DNA of 64,000 bases, from contig JAAFJN010000027.1 of the NCBI GenBank assembly GCA_013298845.1, positions 1-64,000 on the forward strand. The letters run 5' to 3'. Made by a program: the position numbers and the translations under genes. The DNA is from Chitinophagales bacterium (lineage in GTDB: Bacteria > Bacteroidota > Bacteroidia > Chitinophagales > Saprospiraceae). Every line of letters starts with the position of its first letter. The first letter of the stretch is position 1. Of the stretch, positions 8,986 to 16,472 are shown in pieces. The notes beneath the pieces were generated by a model. It was not told where the DNA came from and searched no databases. It saw only the letters and a program-made list of their open reading frames with translations.

Positions 8986-10014
8986 TTACCGCAACAACTT
9001 CCTAAAAAAATTGGCAATCGTCCAGTGTCCCTTTGGTTCACCTCGAACGTCAGGTGGATTTAATTGGATTGTTTCTGGTTCCAATGGCTCGTGTTCAAAT
9101 GTTTTCCTTTTGTTTCGGGTGGGTTGGGGCAAATTACCGAATAAGTGTATGCCGAATCCGGCGTTTTGTAGAACGGCTTTAAATTGGTTTAAAAACATAC
9201 CTAATGCGTACGGCAGTTTGGATACATCGGTGGAATAGTGCCCCCGTTCATACGATACACCACTTTTATAAACGGCAGCCTCTTCGTTGTATCGCCAAAC
9301 CGCCCAGGCATCGTCGATTGAATTATCGCGAAACAGTTTTTCGATCTCATAACTTAAAAAATATTTAAGTTTAGTGAGATCTACACGGTCAACGCTGCAT
9401 TCGTTCACCAATGCTTGCAAGGATTTGTCCAAATTTTCCTTGTTAAAAAGCGGATGTTGAACCAAATGGATTAAGTCGAATAAGTCTTTAAAACGCGGTC
9501 TTACCAATGTTTGATGAATTTTCCAAGATACTTGCAAACTAATGGGAACGGCGCATGGCACTAAAAAAGGTTCACCTGCCAATGGCCGATACATTAAAGA
9601 TACCGGCGGTTGTTCAATGTCCAAATTAAATGAAATATCTAAATTAAAGCAGACTGTTTCATCATTAACCGTGCATTCTAAATCTGTGTTTACGGTTGGA
9701 AAGTCATCAGCCATGGCGTAGTCAATTCTCCGCCAGAATTCATTTTCTTTAAAACTCCTGAATTTTACGTGGTCATCCAATTCCAATTCCGTTACCAACG
9801 TAGCCCATTCATTAAATTTTTGTCTGGCGTCTTGTTCGTTTTTTACCGTGCCTATATATACCCAATCAAGGTCGGCCGGGATTCGGTCATTAGGGTTTTG
9901 GAAATATTGGCGGGTGACATAACTTCCTTTCAGCATAAAAGGCAAATTCACCCTTGACGCCCGGCGAATAAACGCTTCATAGGCCAACATTTCGCGTTTT
10001 GTGTTGCTGTTCAT
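8986..10014 (-). CDS. AbiEii/AbiGii-type nucleotidyltransferase-fold protein
   Basis: A 342-residue protein with the signature of the DNA-polymerase-beta-like nucleotidyltransferase fold found in AbiEii/AbiGii toxins. It shows LKGSYVTRQYF with Gly30-Ser31, then the acidic pair Asp48-x-Asp50 in ADLDWVYIG, a likely third acidic residue in FNLDISFNLD, and a C-terminal FKDLFDLIHLV resembling the K-D-x-x-D helix of the family. AbiEii enzymes transfer nucleotides, in some cases to tRNA, and can be toxins of type IV toxin-antitoxin systems. The open frame reaches 10044, but the ATG at 10014 avoids overlap with the upstream gene and is chosen. It is co-transcribed with the 199-residue unknown protein upstream. 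AT content is visibly higher than in neighbouring genes, suggesting transfer. Whether it is a toxin is inference. Confidence 0.7.
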   Translation of the reverse strand: MNSNTKREMLAYEAFIRRASRVNLPFMLKGSYVTRQYFQNPNDRIPADLDWVYIGTVKNEQDARQKFNEWATLVTELELDDHVKFRSFKENEFWRRIDYAMADDFPTVNTDLECTVNDETVCFNLDISFNLDIEQPPVSLMYRPLAGEPFLVPCAVPISLQVSWKIHQTLVRPRFKDLFDLIHLVQHPLFNKENLDKSLQALVNECSVDRVDLTKLKYFLSYEIEKLFRDNSIDDAWAVWRYNEEAAVYKSGVSYERGHYSTDVSKLPYALGMFLNQFKAVLQNAGFGIHLFGNLPQPTRNKRKTFEHEPLEPETIQLNPPDVRGEPKGHWTIANFFRKLLR

Positions 10015-10028
10015 GTGCGTTTTGTATA

Positions 10029-10628
10029 TTACTGAGGGAGCCAACCATGATCCAAAAAATCATTGTTATCGTAAATACAGTATTCCGATTGCTGTTTCAA
10101 AACAGTCCAACCTCCGTTTTGCAAATCGTGTAAAAGTGCCGTTTTTCTTTGTTCAAATTCGCTTTTTGTCCCATATTCTCGCAAGGTGACAAAACGGATA
10201 TTTGGCTCGTTTTTTAAGGAATTCAACGATAGATGGACTTTGTGGGCTTCACAAAGTTGGAGCAGTTGCTCGGTTTGAGTGTAGGTTATTTTACAATGCC
10301 ATTCAAAATACTTGTCAAACGTTGTGGAATGATCTTGGAACAACTCAAAATGGTCCGATGGAATTTCAATTTTAAGCCTTTTTACATTGAAATCCTGCTG
10401 ATTTAACGCGTTTGAAATGTCGGTGGCAATCGCCAAAACCTGGTCAAAATCATTCGAGTACACAACTTGAGTATACATTGGCTGATGCACAAAGTCCCCT
10501 TGTGAAAGTTCTATCATCAAAGGTTTTGCTGCTCTTGCTACGCAAAAGTCTATAAATGCCGCCTGACGGTTTATGGTAAAACTGTCCGTTGTAACGTGCA
10601 TTTCAAATGGAATTTTTGAATCTAACAT
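10029..10628 (-). CDS. Conserved hypothetical protein paired with AbiEii-like gene
   Basis: A 199-residue soluble protein, without signal peptide or membrane segment, encoded 14 bases upstream of the nucleotidyltransferase and probably the first gene of the operon. I cannot name a family with certainty. Visible landmarks are IELSQGDFVHQPM (about 39-51), FNVKRLKIEI (about 80-89), KYFEWHCKI (about 105-113), NIRFVTLREYG (about 142-152) and a C-terminal YCIYDNNDFLDHGW. From memory, similar motif strings occur in conserved bacterial proteins of unknown function, which suggests an ancient family rather than a random frame. It is not an obvious DNA-binding AbiEi antitoxin. It could be a partner, antitoxin or substrate-binding subunit of the nucleotidyltransferase; that is inference. 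Confidence 0.65.
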   Translation of the reverse strand: MLDSKIPFEMHVTTDSFTINRQAAFIDFCVARAAKPLMIELSQGDFVHQPMYTQVVYSNDFDQVLAIATDISNALNQQDFNVKRLKIEIPSDHFELFQDHSTTFDKYFEWHCKITYTQTEQLLQLCEAHKVHLSLNSLKNEPNIRFVTLREYGTKSEFEQRKTALLHDLQNGGWTVLKQQSEYCIYDNNDFLDHGWLPQ

Positions 10629-10695
10629 TTCGTCCTGTAAGTAGTTTAATGTACTTTGGTTTGGCTAGTAACGTTCAGTATAAGTTTACGTTTAA

Positions 10696-10725
10696 CAAAG
10701 ATAATATACGCAACTCGCTTACAAA
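10696..10725 (-). promoter_or_regulatory. Promoter of the nucleotidyltransferase operon
   Basis: On the minus strand TTTG (10722-10725) is followed after 18 bases by TATCTTTG (10696-10703), a near-ideal Bacteroidota -33/-7 pair, 68 bases upstream of the first gene. The pair therefore carries its own promoter. Confidence 0.7.
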
Positions 10726-10780
10726 AACACACCGCTATATTTTAACTATTTTAGCCATAAAAGGGCTTCCCCTCTTTTAC

Positions 10781-11150
10781 TCACGCATAATAGTTTGCCC
10801 AATCATACGGTGCAGGATTCGTCAGTTGATAAATCATCTTTTCGCGGTCGGTCAAACCGTCGAAATATGTACTAAAATGCATCATATACGCTTCTCCTAA
10901 TCCCATTCTCCAAAACATATCGTATAGGGCAACCGAAGGGAACTTTGTCCAAGGTGCTTCGACGGCGTTATCCAATGGTTGAAAATGTCCAAATTCTTTT
11001 AAAAAATCTCTTACCTCCATCAATGCAAAACCGAGTAAATTTTGTCCTCGCCAAGCGTAAATATTGTCAATATCAGCGTTGTCCGGCGGAAGTCCAATTC
11101 CCCAAATGGTATCCACCGGGCTTGCTAATCTAAATTTTTTATTTGCGAAC
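10781..11150 (-). pseudogene. NADAR-domain gene remnant, 5' end missing
   Basis: The C-terminal half of a NADAR (YbiA-like) protein. These proteins act on N-glycosidic bonds of riboflavin intermediates or remove ADP-ribose, and some serve as antitoxins to DarT toxins. Recognisable blocks are NKKFRLASPVDTIWGIGL, WRGQNLLGFALMEVRDFL and a C-terminal DMFWRMGLGEAYM. The homology begins exactly where btaB ends: the codons for the last residues of BtaB and the first residues of the NADAR match overlap in another frame at 11139-11150. The frame upstream of that is only antisense-like sequence inside btaB, so the natural N-terminus is lost. It is probably not expressed as a functional enzyme. Confidence 0.75.
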
Positions 11151-11774
11151 ACCCACAAAAACCACGTATTCCCAAAGGCCAAAAAACGCCGACTTAATGG
11201 CCACGTGCGTTTGAACAAAATGCGTTTGGGCGCAAGCCAGCACCTGGCCTTCCATCCGAACGTGGTTTTTTCCCATCCACCACCGAAACCAGGGCCATCG
11301 GGTTTGGTGAAAATCAACAATGGCAATAATCCCTCCCGATGACAGATCGCGGTAGGCACGTTCAAGGGCGGCTTCGTAACCCGGATTCATCATCGTCAGC
11401 ACGTACGAAAACAAAATGATTTCGGGTTTGTGGGGTGGAATAAAAGATTCCTCGGTGTACGATACCTGGTGCAAAGAGATTCTTTTACCGTAAGAAACGA
11501 TTTTGTTGCGCGCCTGCGTGAGCATATCAGGTGAAATATCCACGCCCATAAACGTCATTTTGGGGTACTGATCCGCCATGTAGGTGATATTCGTGCCCGG
11601 GCCGCAACCCACTTCCAGCAAGACATAATCTTCGAGGGGTTGAATCCGCAGGCGGCGAATAATTTCTCTCCGGCCAAATAAAAAAGCCCAGCGCGTCATT
11701 TGGTAAATGCGGGCGTGAAAGCGATAATACCGTTGAAGGGTATCGTTGGTGGGCGTGGTAGTATCGGGCATCAT
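11139..11774 (-). CDS. btaB: Betaine-lipid N-methyltransferase (BtaB-like)
   Basis: A class I SAM-dependent methyltransferase of 211 residues that by family and context performs the three N-methylations turning diacylglyceryl-homoserine into the betaine lipid DGTS. It has the BtaB-type opening YYRFHARIYQMTRWAFLFGR (about 16-35), the SAM-binding glycine loop LLEVGCGPGTN (about 52-62), motif II around GVDISPDML and a late SGGIIAIVDFHQTRWPWFRWW block. It begins 6 bases after the end of btaA and is clearly in the same operon. The 3' end abuts a beheaded NADAR gene, so the C-terminal codons sit at a recombination junction, although the C-terminus (YVVFVGVRK) looks complete. Confidence 0.85.
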   Translation of the reverse strand: MMPDTTTPTNDTLQRYYRFHARIYQMTRWAFLFGRREIIRRLRIQPLEDYVLLEVGCGPGTNITYMADQYPKMTFMGVDISPDMLTQARNKIVSYGKRISLHQVSYTEESFIPPHKPEIILFSYVLTMMNPGYEAALERAYRDLSSGGIIAIVDFHQTRWPWFRWWMGKNHVRMEGQVLACAQTHFVQTHVAIKSAFFGLWEYVVFVGVRK

Positions 11775-11780
11775 GGCAGG

Positions 11781-12926
11781 TTATGCGCGGTATTGACCAA
11801 GGTGAACGCTGGCGTAGGTGCCCACCCGGTCCAGCCGGTGTTGCGCCGCTGCGGCTTCGGTATCAAATTCAATTTGGCTAACAATGGATTCGGGCACAAA
11901 ACGCAGGTCGGGACCGGCCGAACGCAACAAATATTTAGCATTGTTCGCACTATTGGCCAAAATCAATTCCCATTCTTCGCGCAGGGCTTTTTGGTCGTTG
12001 GCGGCCAGCCAATCCTGGTGATCGAGCAACACAAAATGCGTGTATTGGCCGGGGTTGTTTTTCAAAAATTCAGAGATGGAAGTCGTGTGCGTTTTTAAAG
12101 CAGCGCTGTTGGTTTTCAGCGTTTCAAAATGCTCGGGCAACAGGTAATTGGGGCAACAATCGGGAGTGTAATGCCCAAAAAAGTACAATTTCCAGAAGTA
12201 ATTATCGCGCAGGGGCAATTCGGTGAACACGTGGCGGAAGCAGGCCCGAACGTACCCGGCCATGCCATCTTTAAATTGAGCGCGGGCCATTTGTTGCTGC
12301 GATTCGGGTACGCCCAACAGGCTTTGGGTGAGGTGACCATCGAGGAAACGTACAAAAAACGGGTTAAATAACCGCGCTTCGAGGCGGTAATACAGCACTT
12401 TTTGCATCTCCGGGTCGGCACAATCGAGGAGGCGATACACGAGGCGGGCGGTTTCCTTGCTGGTGCCAATGAGGTTTTTTACAATGTAGGCGACCAAACC
12501 CGAACTACCGTAATAATAAAAACTGCGACGCAGCCCTTTGCCCGAAAAATAACCTAAATGTTTGCGCCAATACCGGGCGTGGGGTTGGTCAAGCCCGTGC
12601 CGGAGGGCATCTTCAAAAATGGGGCGGGCTTGCCGGTGTACCCCCTGGCCAAAAAACTGAAACAGGTCGTGGTGGGCACCGTATTGAAAGATGGATTTTT
12701 TGAGTTCCAAAAGGGCATTTTGGCGGGGATTAAGGTCCACACAATCCACCGAAGCCGGGTGATCGAGCAAGTAATCAAGGGCATTACAACCCGCTGAGGT
12801 AATCATCACCACCTTGCTGCTGTCGTCCAGTTGAAGCAAAGCACGGTCACAGCGGGGATCTTCCCAGCAGGTGTTATACACTAAATTGGAATGATGAATA
12901 CGGTTAAAAATCGCCTGTTTGAGCAT
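11781..12926 (-). CDS. btaA: SAM:diacylglycerol 3-amino-3-carboxypropyltransferase (BtaA-like)
   Basis: A 381-residue homologue of BtaA (DUF3419), which transfers the aminocarboxypropyl group of S-adenosylmethionine to diacylglycerol to give diacylglyceryl-homoserine, the first step of DGTS synthesis at the membrane. Landmarks are NLVYNTCWEDPRCDRALL (about 14-31), the nucleotide-binding VVMITSAGCNALDYLLD (about 39-55) and CVDLNPRQNALLELK (about 62-76). In other bacteria btaAB is induced by phosphate starvation and lets membranes spare phospholipid; I see no Pho-box-like site here to prove this. Directly followed by btaB. Confidence 0.87.
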   Translation of the reverse strand: MLKQAIFNRIHHSNLVYNTCWEDPRCDRALLQLDDSSKVVMITSAGCNALDYLLDHPASVDCVDLNPRQNALLELKKSIFQYGAHHDLFQFFGQGVHRQARPIFEDALRHGLDQPHARYWRKHLGYFSGKGLRRSFYYYGSSGLVAYIVKNLIGTSKETARLVYRLLDCADPEMQKVLYYRLEARLFNPFFVRFLDGHLTQSLLGVPESQQQMARAQFKDGMAGYVRACFRHVFTELPLRDNYFWKLYFFGHYTPDCCPNYLLPEHFETLKTNSAALKTHTTSISEFLKNNPGQYTHFVLLDHQDWLAANDQKALREEWELILANSANNAKYLLRSAGPDLRFVPESIVSQIEFDTEAAAAQHRLDRVGTYASVHLGQYRA

Positions 12927-12998
12927 CGTCTTAAAAATGTTGATGCAAAGGTCGGGCGGGCGTATTAACCGCAGATAAAGCGGATTTTATCGCTGTGT

Positions 12999-13442
12999 TT
13001 ATTTCTTTTTGTCCAGTGTAACGTGTTCCAGCGTGTAATAAGGCTGCGACGTATCGGTGCTGTTCAACTGAAGGCGACCGGTAACGGTGATAAAATCGTC
13101 GGTTTTCAGGCCCTTTTGTTGTTTGGAAAACAGCACCGACATAATAGAGGCGGGACTGGCTTTTCCGCAAAAAAAGCACGCGGAGTAAGGATTGGCAGAG
13201 AGCACAATTTGGTTACCGGAAGGGTCGAGCGGAATGGCATAACCTTCGATAGTGATGAGTTTGCCTTCCAATTGTTTAACGGCTTCGGAGAAAATGGGAA
13301 ATGGCGGCTCTTCGTTGGGTTTCCAAGTGCCCTCCAATTCAATGCCAATTAAAGTGTACCAATATACTTTTTCGGATTGTGCCTGCGCGGTCATCCAACC
13401 GGCAAAAAAGAATACAACGAGTGCGATGATGTGTTTTTGCAT
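12999..13442 (-). CDS. Small exported protein, DUF3299-like
   Basis: A 147-residue protein with a signal peptide (MQKHIIALVVFFFAGWMTAQAQ). The start at 13442 is preferred over 13502 because a -7 box (13463-13470) lies between the two and because it puts the signal peptide at the N-terminus. The mature part contains LEGKLITIEGYAIPLD (strand-turn-strand of an OB-like fold) and a Cys pair in SACFFCGKASPAS that could bind metal or form a disulfide, as in DUF3299-type periplasmic proteins. It lies 72 bases upstream of btaA on the same strand but has its own promoter. Function unknown. Confidence 0.65.
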   Translation of the reverse strand: MQKHIIALVVFFFAGWMTAQAQSEKVYWYTLIGIELEGTWKPNEEPPFPIFSEAVKQLEGKLITIEGYAIPLDPSGNQIVLSANPYSACFFCGKASPASIMSVLFSKQQKGLKTDDFITVTGRLQLNSTDTSQPYYTLEHVTLDKKK

Positions 13443-13462
13443 GCTTTCAAAACTTTTGGCCG

Positions 13463-13470
13463 CAAAGTTA
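13463..13470 (-). promoter_or_regulatory. Bacteroidota -7 box (TAACTTTG)
   Basis: CAAAGTTA on the plus strand reads TAACTTTG on the minus strand, 20 bases upstream of the ATG at 13442. It supports that start. Confidence 0.6.
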
Positions 13471-13542
13471 GCGCATTTCCGGGGCAATGGTTGTGCGTTC
13501 ACAATTTGTTAGGGGTTAGGCATGGCGGATGCAAAATATTGC

Positions 13543-13550
13543 TACATTTG
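13543..13550 (+). promoter_or_regulatory. Bacteroidota -7 box (TACATTTG)
   Basis: TACATTTG lies 19 bases before the ATG at 13570 and downstream of the alternative ATG at 13522. Transcription starting here can only use 13570, which decides the start of the following gene. Confidence 0.6.
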
Positions 13551-13569
13551 CCAAAATACTGTACAATAC

Positions 13570-14235
13570 ATGGAATCTGAAAACGACGATTTTTACACGC
13601 CTTACGCCAGTTACCTGCCCGATTTTTTGAGGCTGTTGCAGCCGATAAGCGGGAAATTGGCCTTTTTTGCTTCAAATGCGCCCGACGACGGAGGTTTTTT
13701 CAAATCGCTTTCGCTCGATATGGAATGTGCGCCTTTTGCTTACCGCGATCCGTTTTACCACGATTTGCCGGTAGAGCCGCGTTCAATACACATTTATGAA
13801 TTGGAAAAACTGGAACGCAAAAACCTCAATGATCCTTATGATTTTGTGGGATTTGTTTGCGAAACACCCGATGCGCTGATGCCAACGGGTTACTTTTCCA
13901 ATTCCCTCGATATTGTTGTGCGGCGGTATGCTTTTGGCGGCATTCACCAAGGGGTGATTGACGTGGAAATTACGTTTTTTATCACCAATAGCGACAGTTA
14001 TGGTTCAATGACGGGCAGCCCCGAAGATCATGCACTGTTTCAAAAAACGGTGGCACTGCCCGTGCAAATAGAAGTTATTTATGAAGATGTACTGGGAAAA
14101 GGCGTTGAGCACATGGGGGAAATTTTGCGCCCCTACCTGTTCGACCTCGAAAACGCACGCGTCAGTGAGGTTGGTTTCCGGCATTCGGCTTGTCAGGGGT
14201 TGCGTTACCGGCTTGGTTTACTCAGCGCCAGGTAA
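13570..14235 (+). CDS. Hypothetical protein
   Basis: A 221-residue soluble acidic protein with no signal peptide or membrane helix. I do not recognise the family. It starts MESENDDFYTPYASYLPDF when the promoter-supported ATG is used. It is rich in aromatic residues and alternates short hydrophobic stretches (IDVEITFFITN, VALPVQIEVIYEDVL) that suggest a beta-rich fold. The last 14 bases overlap the 3' end of the convergent nitroreductase gene. It stands alone; its upstream neighbour is divergent. Confidence 0.6.
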   Translation: MESENDDFYTPYASYLPDFLRLLQPISGKLAFFASNAPDDGGFFKSLSLDMECAPFAYRDPFYHDLPVEPRSIHIYELEKLERKNLNDPYDFVGFVCETPDALMPTGYFSNSLDIVVRRYAFGGIHQGVIDVEITFFITNSDSYGSMTGSPEDHALFQKTVALPVQIEVIYEDVLGKGVEHMGEILRPYLFDLENARVSEVGFRHSACQGLRYRLGLLSAR

Positions 14236-14797
14236 CTTTTGGGCCAATATCATCGCGTTTACCCGGAATCTCTGGCGCGGCGGACCACCCCATGTAAAAC
14301 AAACCGAGGCAGCGTTGTCCGGGTTCCAGTCCCAGGAACGCATCGGCCTTTAAAATAGCCGAAGGTGAACTCCAGTAAGCGCCCAAACCAACGGCGGCAC
14401 AAGTGAGCCACATGTTCTGAACGGCCATGGCCACGGCGGCTATTTCTTCAAATTCCGGCAAACTTTCGGCGGCTTCGCGCTGCATGATAATGGCAATTAC
14501 GGCCCCGGCGCGGACCGGATTTTCGAGCATTTTTTGGTATTTTACCTCCGAAATTTGTCCTTTCTCCGTATTGTTTTGGTAAAAATCGCCCAAATATTGC
14601 CCCAGTTCCCGGCGACTTTCTTCGGAGTGAAACACCTGAAAACGCCACGGCTGCGTGAGTTTGTGGTTGGGTGCCCAATTGGCATTTTCCAATACCTGCT
14701 CCAATAGATCCCGCTCAATGGTTTTGCCGGGAATGTACACCGCCGGAAACACGGAGCGGCGTTGTTGAATCAGTCGGGTAATCTCTTGAAGCGTCAT
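14222..14797 (-). CDS. Nitroreductase family protein (YdjA-like)
   Basis: A 191-residue flavoprotein of the NAD(P)H-dependent nitroreductase family, which uses FMN to reduce nitroaromatics or quinones in the cytosol. It shows the N-terminal RRSVFP segment that contacts FMN phosphate, NANWAPNHKLTQPWRF (about 38-53), typical of the YdjA/TM1586 subgroup, and a C-terminal LGLFYMGW. Length agrees with the family (about 180-200). The gene follows the E2 gene on the same strand but is separated from it by 229 bases of GTGAAAAG repeats. Physiological substrate cannot be told. Confidence 0.85.
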   Translation of the reverse strand: MTLQEITRLIQQRRSVFPAVYIPGKTIERDLLEQVLENANWAPNHKLTQPWRFQVFHSEESRRELGQYLGDFYQNNTEKGQISEVKYQKMLENPVRAGAVIAIIMQREAAESLPEFEEIAAVAMAVQNMWLTCAAVGLGAYWSSPSAILKADAFLGLEPGQRCLGLFYMGWSAAPEIPGKRDDIGPKVTWR

Positions 14798-14805
14798 TTT
14801 TTTTT

Positions 14806-15026
14806 AGTGAAAAACGAATAGTGAATAGTGAAAAACGAAAAGTGAAGAGTAAAAACGAAAAGTGTAAAGTATTCTTTAAAATATTGAAAATAAACACTCT
14901 ACGCTTAATCTATTCTTAGTGATAAAAGAACACCCTACGACGAGCAAACTCTTCACTATTCGTTTTTCACTCTTCACTTTTCACTTTTCACTTTTCGTTT
15001 TTCACTCTTCACTTTTCACTTTTCAC
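14806..15026. repeat. Inverted clusters of GTGAAAAG-type repeats
   Basis: Between the E2 stop and the nitroreductase start lie two clusters of short units (GTGAAAAACGAATA, GTGAAAAGTGAAGAG). The cluster at 14806-14870 reads on the plus strand; the cluster at 14950-15026 reads as its reverse complement. Together they could fold into a long imperfect hairpin around an 80-base spacer. The minus-strand copy begins at the base after the E2 stop codon, as a similar copy does after glyA. Confidence 0.8.
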
Positions 15027-16367
15027 TTAAATCGCGCGATTAGTATCAAATTGCTCTAAGTAGTCGGCTACGCGGCGGAGGAAAGAGCCACCGAGCATAC
15101 CGTCCACGACGCGGTGGTCGTAACTGAGCGAGAGGAACATCATTTGACGGACCGCGATCACGTCACCGTATTCGGTTTCGAGGACGGCCGGTTTTTTACG
15201 AATGGCACCCACGGCCAAAATAGCCACTTGTGGTTGGTTGATAATGGGGGTTCCCATCACGTTCCCGAAAGTACCCACGTTGGTAATGGTAAATGTACCG
15301 CCCTGAATTTCTTCCGGTTTGAGTTGGTTGTTGCGCGCACGACCCGCCAAGTCATTTACCTGTTTGGTGAGTCCGGCGAGGTTGAGCAGATCGGCGTTTT
15401 TAATCACCGGCACGATGAGGTTGCCGGATGGTAAAGCGGCGGCCATACCAATGTTGACGTCCTTTTTGAGGATGATTTTAGTGCCGTCAATGGAGCAATT
15501 GATCATCGGGAAATCACGGATGGCGCGGGCCACGGCCTCCACAAAAATGGGGGTAAAGGTGATGTTTTCGCCGTATTGCTTTTTGTATTGATCTTTTACG
15601 CGGCTGCGCCAGTTCACCAGATTGGTGACATCGGCCTCCACAAAAGAGGTAACGTGCGGGCTGGTGTGTTTGCTCATCACCATGTGGTCGGCAATGAGTT
15701 TGCGCATGCGGTCCATTTCGATAATTTCCACGTTTCCGCTCACCGATACTGCGGGGGCCGATACGGCAGGAGCAGCGGGTGCCGGAGCGGGCGCGTACAC
15801 CGGAGCCGGGGCGGCTACTGCGGGTGCGGCCACCATAGCGGGGGCCGATTTGCGCTGGGCAAGGTAAGCCAACAAATCAGATTTGGTGAGTCGGCCCTCG
15901 GCACCAGAACCGGGAATAGCGTCTAATTCAGCCTGTGAAACGCCTTCGGTTTTGGCGATATTACGCACCAAAGGCGAATAAAAGCGGTCGCCGGTGTTAC
16001 CGATTACCACTGCGGCGGGTTGGGCGGCGGGAACAAACGGTACATCAGCGGGGGTAGGCGCGGCTCCGTTGGATGTGGTGGTGGGCACATGCACAGCGGG
16101 TGAAGCAGCGGGTTGCGCCGCACTGGCCTCCGTTTCGATGATGGCGATGGCCTTGTTAATGGCCACTACGTCGTTTTCCTGAAAGAGAATTTCGACCAAA
16201 ATCCCGGCAACGGGCGATGGCACTTCGGAATCCACTTTATCGGTAGCAATGTCGAGAACTGCTTCGTCGAGTTCCACTTTGTCACCGGGCTTTTTCCTCC
16301 ATTTGAGGATGGTTGCCTCCATAATACTTTCGCCCATTTTGGGCATCACTAATTCTACGCGAGCCAT
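15027..16367 (-). CDS. 2-oxoacid dehydrogenase E2 (dihydrolipoyllysine acyltransferase)
   Basis: The E2 core of a 2-oxoacid dehydrogenase complex, carrying the acyl group on lipoyl-lysine to coenzyme A. Domain order: lipoyl domain (about 1-80, lipoylated Lys44 in IATDKVDSEV); an Ala/Pro-rich linker; the E1/E3-binding domain (about 133-170, starting FYSPLVRNIAK); a second Ala/Pro linker; and the catalytic domain (about 225-446) with the active-site SYDHRVVDG near the C-terminus. The 446 residues match branched-chain or 2-oxoglutarate E2 enzymes; the single lipoyl domain and motif style fit a branched-chain-like E2, but the substrate cannot be settled. E1 and E3 genes are not adjacent. Confidence 0.9.
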   Translation of the reverse strand: MARVELVMPKMGESIMEATILKWRKKPGDKVELDEAVLDIATDKVDSEVPSPVAGILVEILFQENDVVAINKAIAIIETEASAAQPAASPAVHVPTTTSNGAAPTPADVPFVPAAQPAAVVIGNTGDRFYSPLVRNIAKTEGVSQAELDAIPGSGAEGRLTKSDLLAYLAQRKSAPAMVAAPAVAAPAPVYAPAPAPAAPAVSAPAVSVSGNVEIIEMDRMRKLIADHMVMSKHTSPHVTSFVEADVTNLVNWRSRVKDQYKKQYGENITFTPIFVEAVARAIRDFPMINCSIDGTKIILKKDVNIGMAAALPSGNLIVPVIKNADLLNLAGLTKQVNDLAGRARNNQLKPEEIQGGTFTITNVGTFGNVMGTPIINQPQVAILAVGAIRKKPAVLETEYGDVIAVRQMMFLSLSYDHRVVDGMLGGSFLRRVADYLEQFDTNRAI

Positions 16368-16395
16368 GTAAACAATATAATTTGGTAAAGCGCGG

Positions 16396-16403
16396 CAAAG
16401 GTA
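16396..16403 (-). promoter_or_regulatory. Bacteroidota -7 box (TACCTTTG) of E2 gene
   Basis: CAAAGGTA on the plus strand, 28 bases upstream of the E2 ATG, in the divergent region shared with the lysoplasmalogenase gene. Confidence 0.55.
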
Positions 16404-16440
16404 CGTTCATTCCGTTATTTTTTTGGAAAAACGACCGTCG

Positions 16441-16468
16441 TTTGCTAACTTATTTTTTTCTATCTTTG
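16441..16468 (+). promoter_or_regulatory. Promoter (TTTG / TATCTTTG) very close to start codon
   Basis: TTTG (16441-16444) and TATCTTTG (16461-16468) are spaced by 16 bases. The first ATG of the following frame is only 4 bases downstream of the -7 box, so transcripts would be leaderless or would use the next in-frame ATG at 16485. Confidence 0.6.
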
Positions 16469-16472
16469 TCCA

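Noticed and set aside
11151-11365. N-terminal extension of the NADAR frame
   Set aside because: This part is an out-of-frame reading of btaB codons and shows no NADAR homology.
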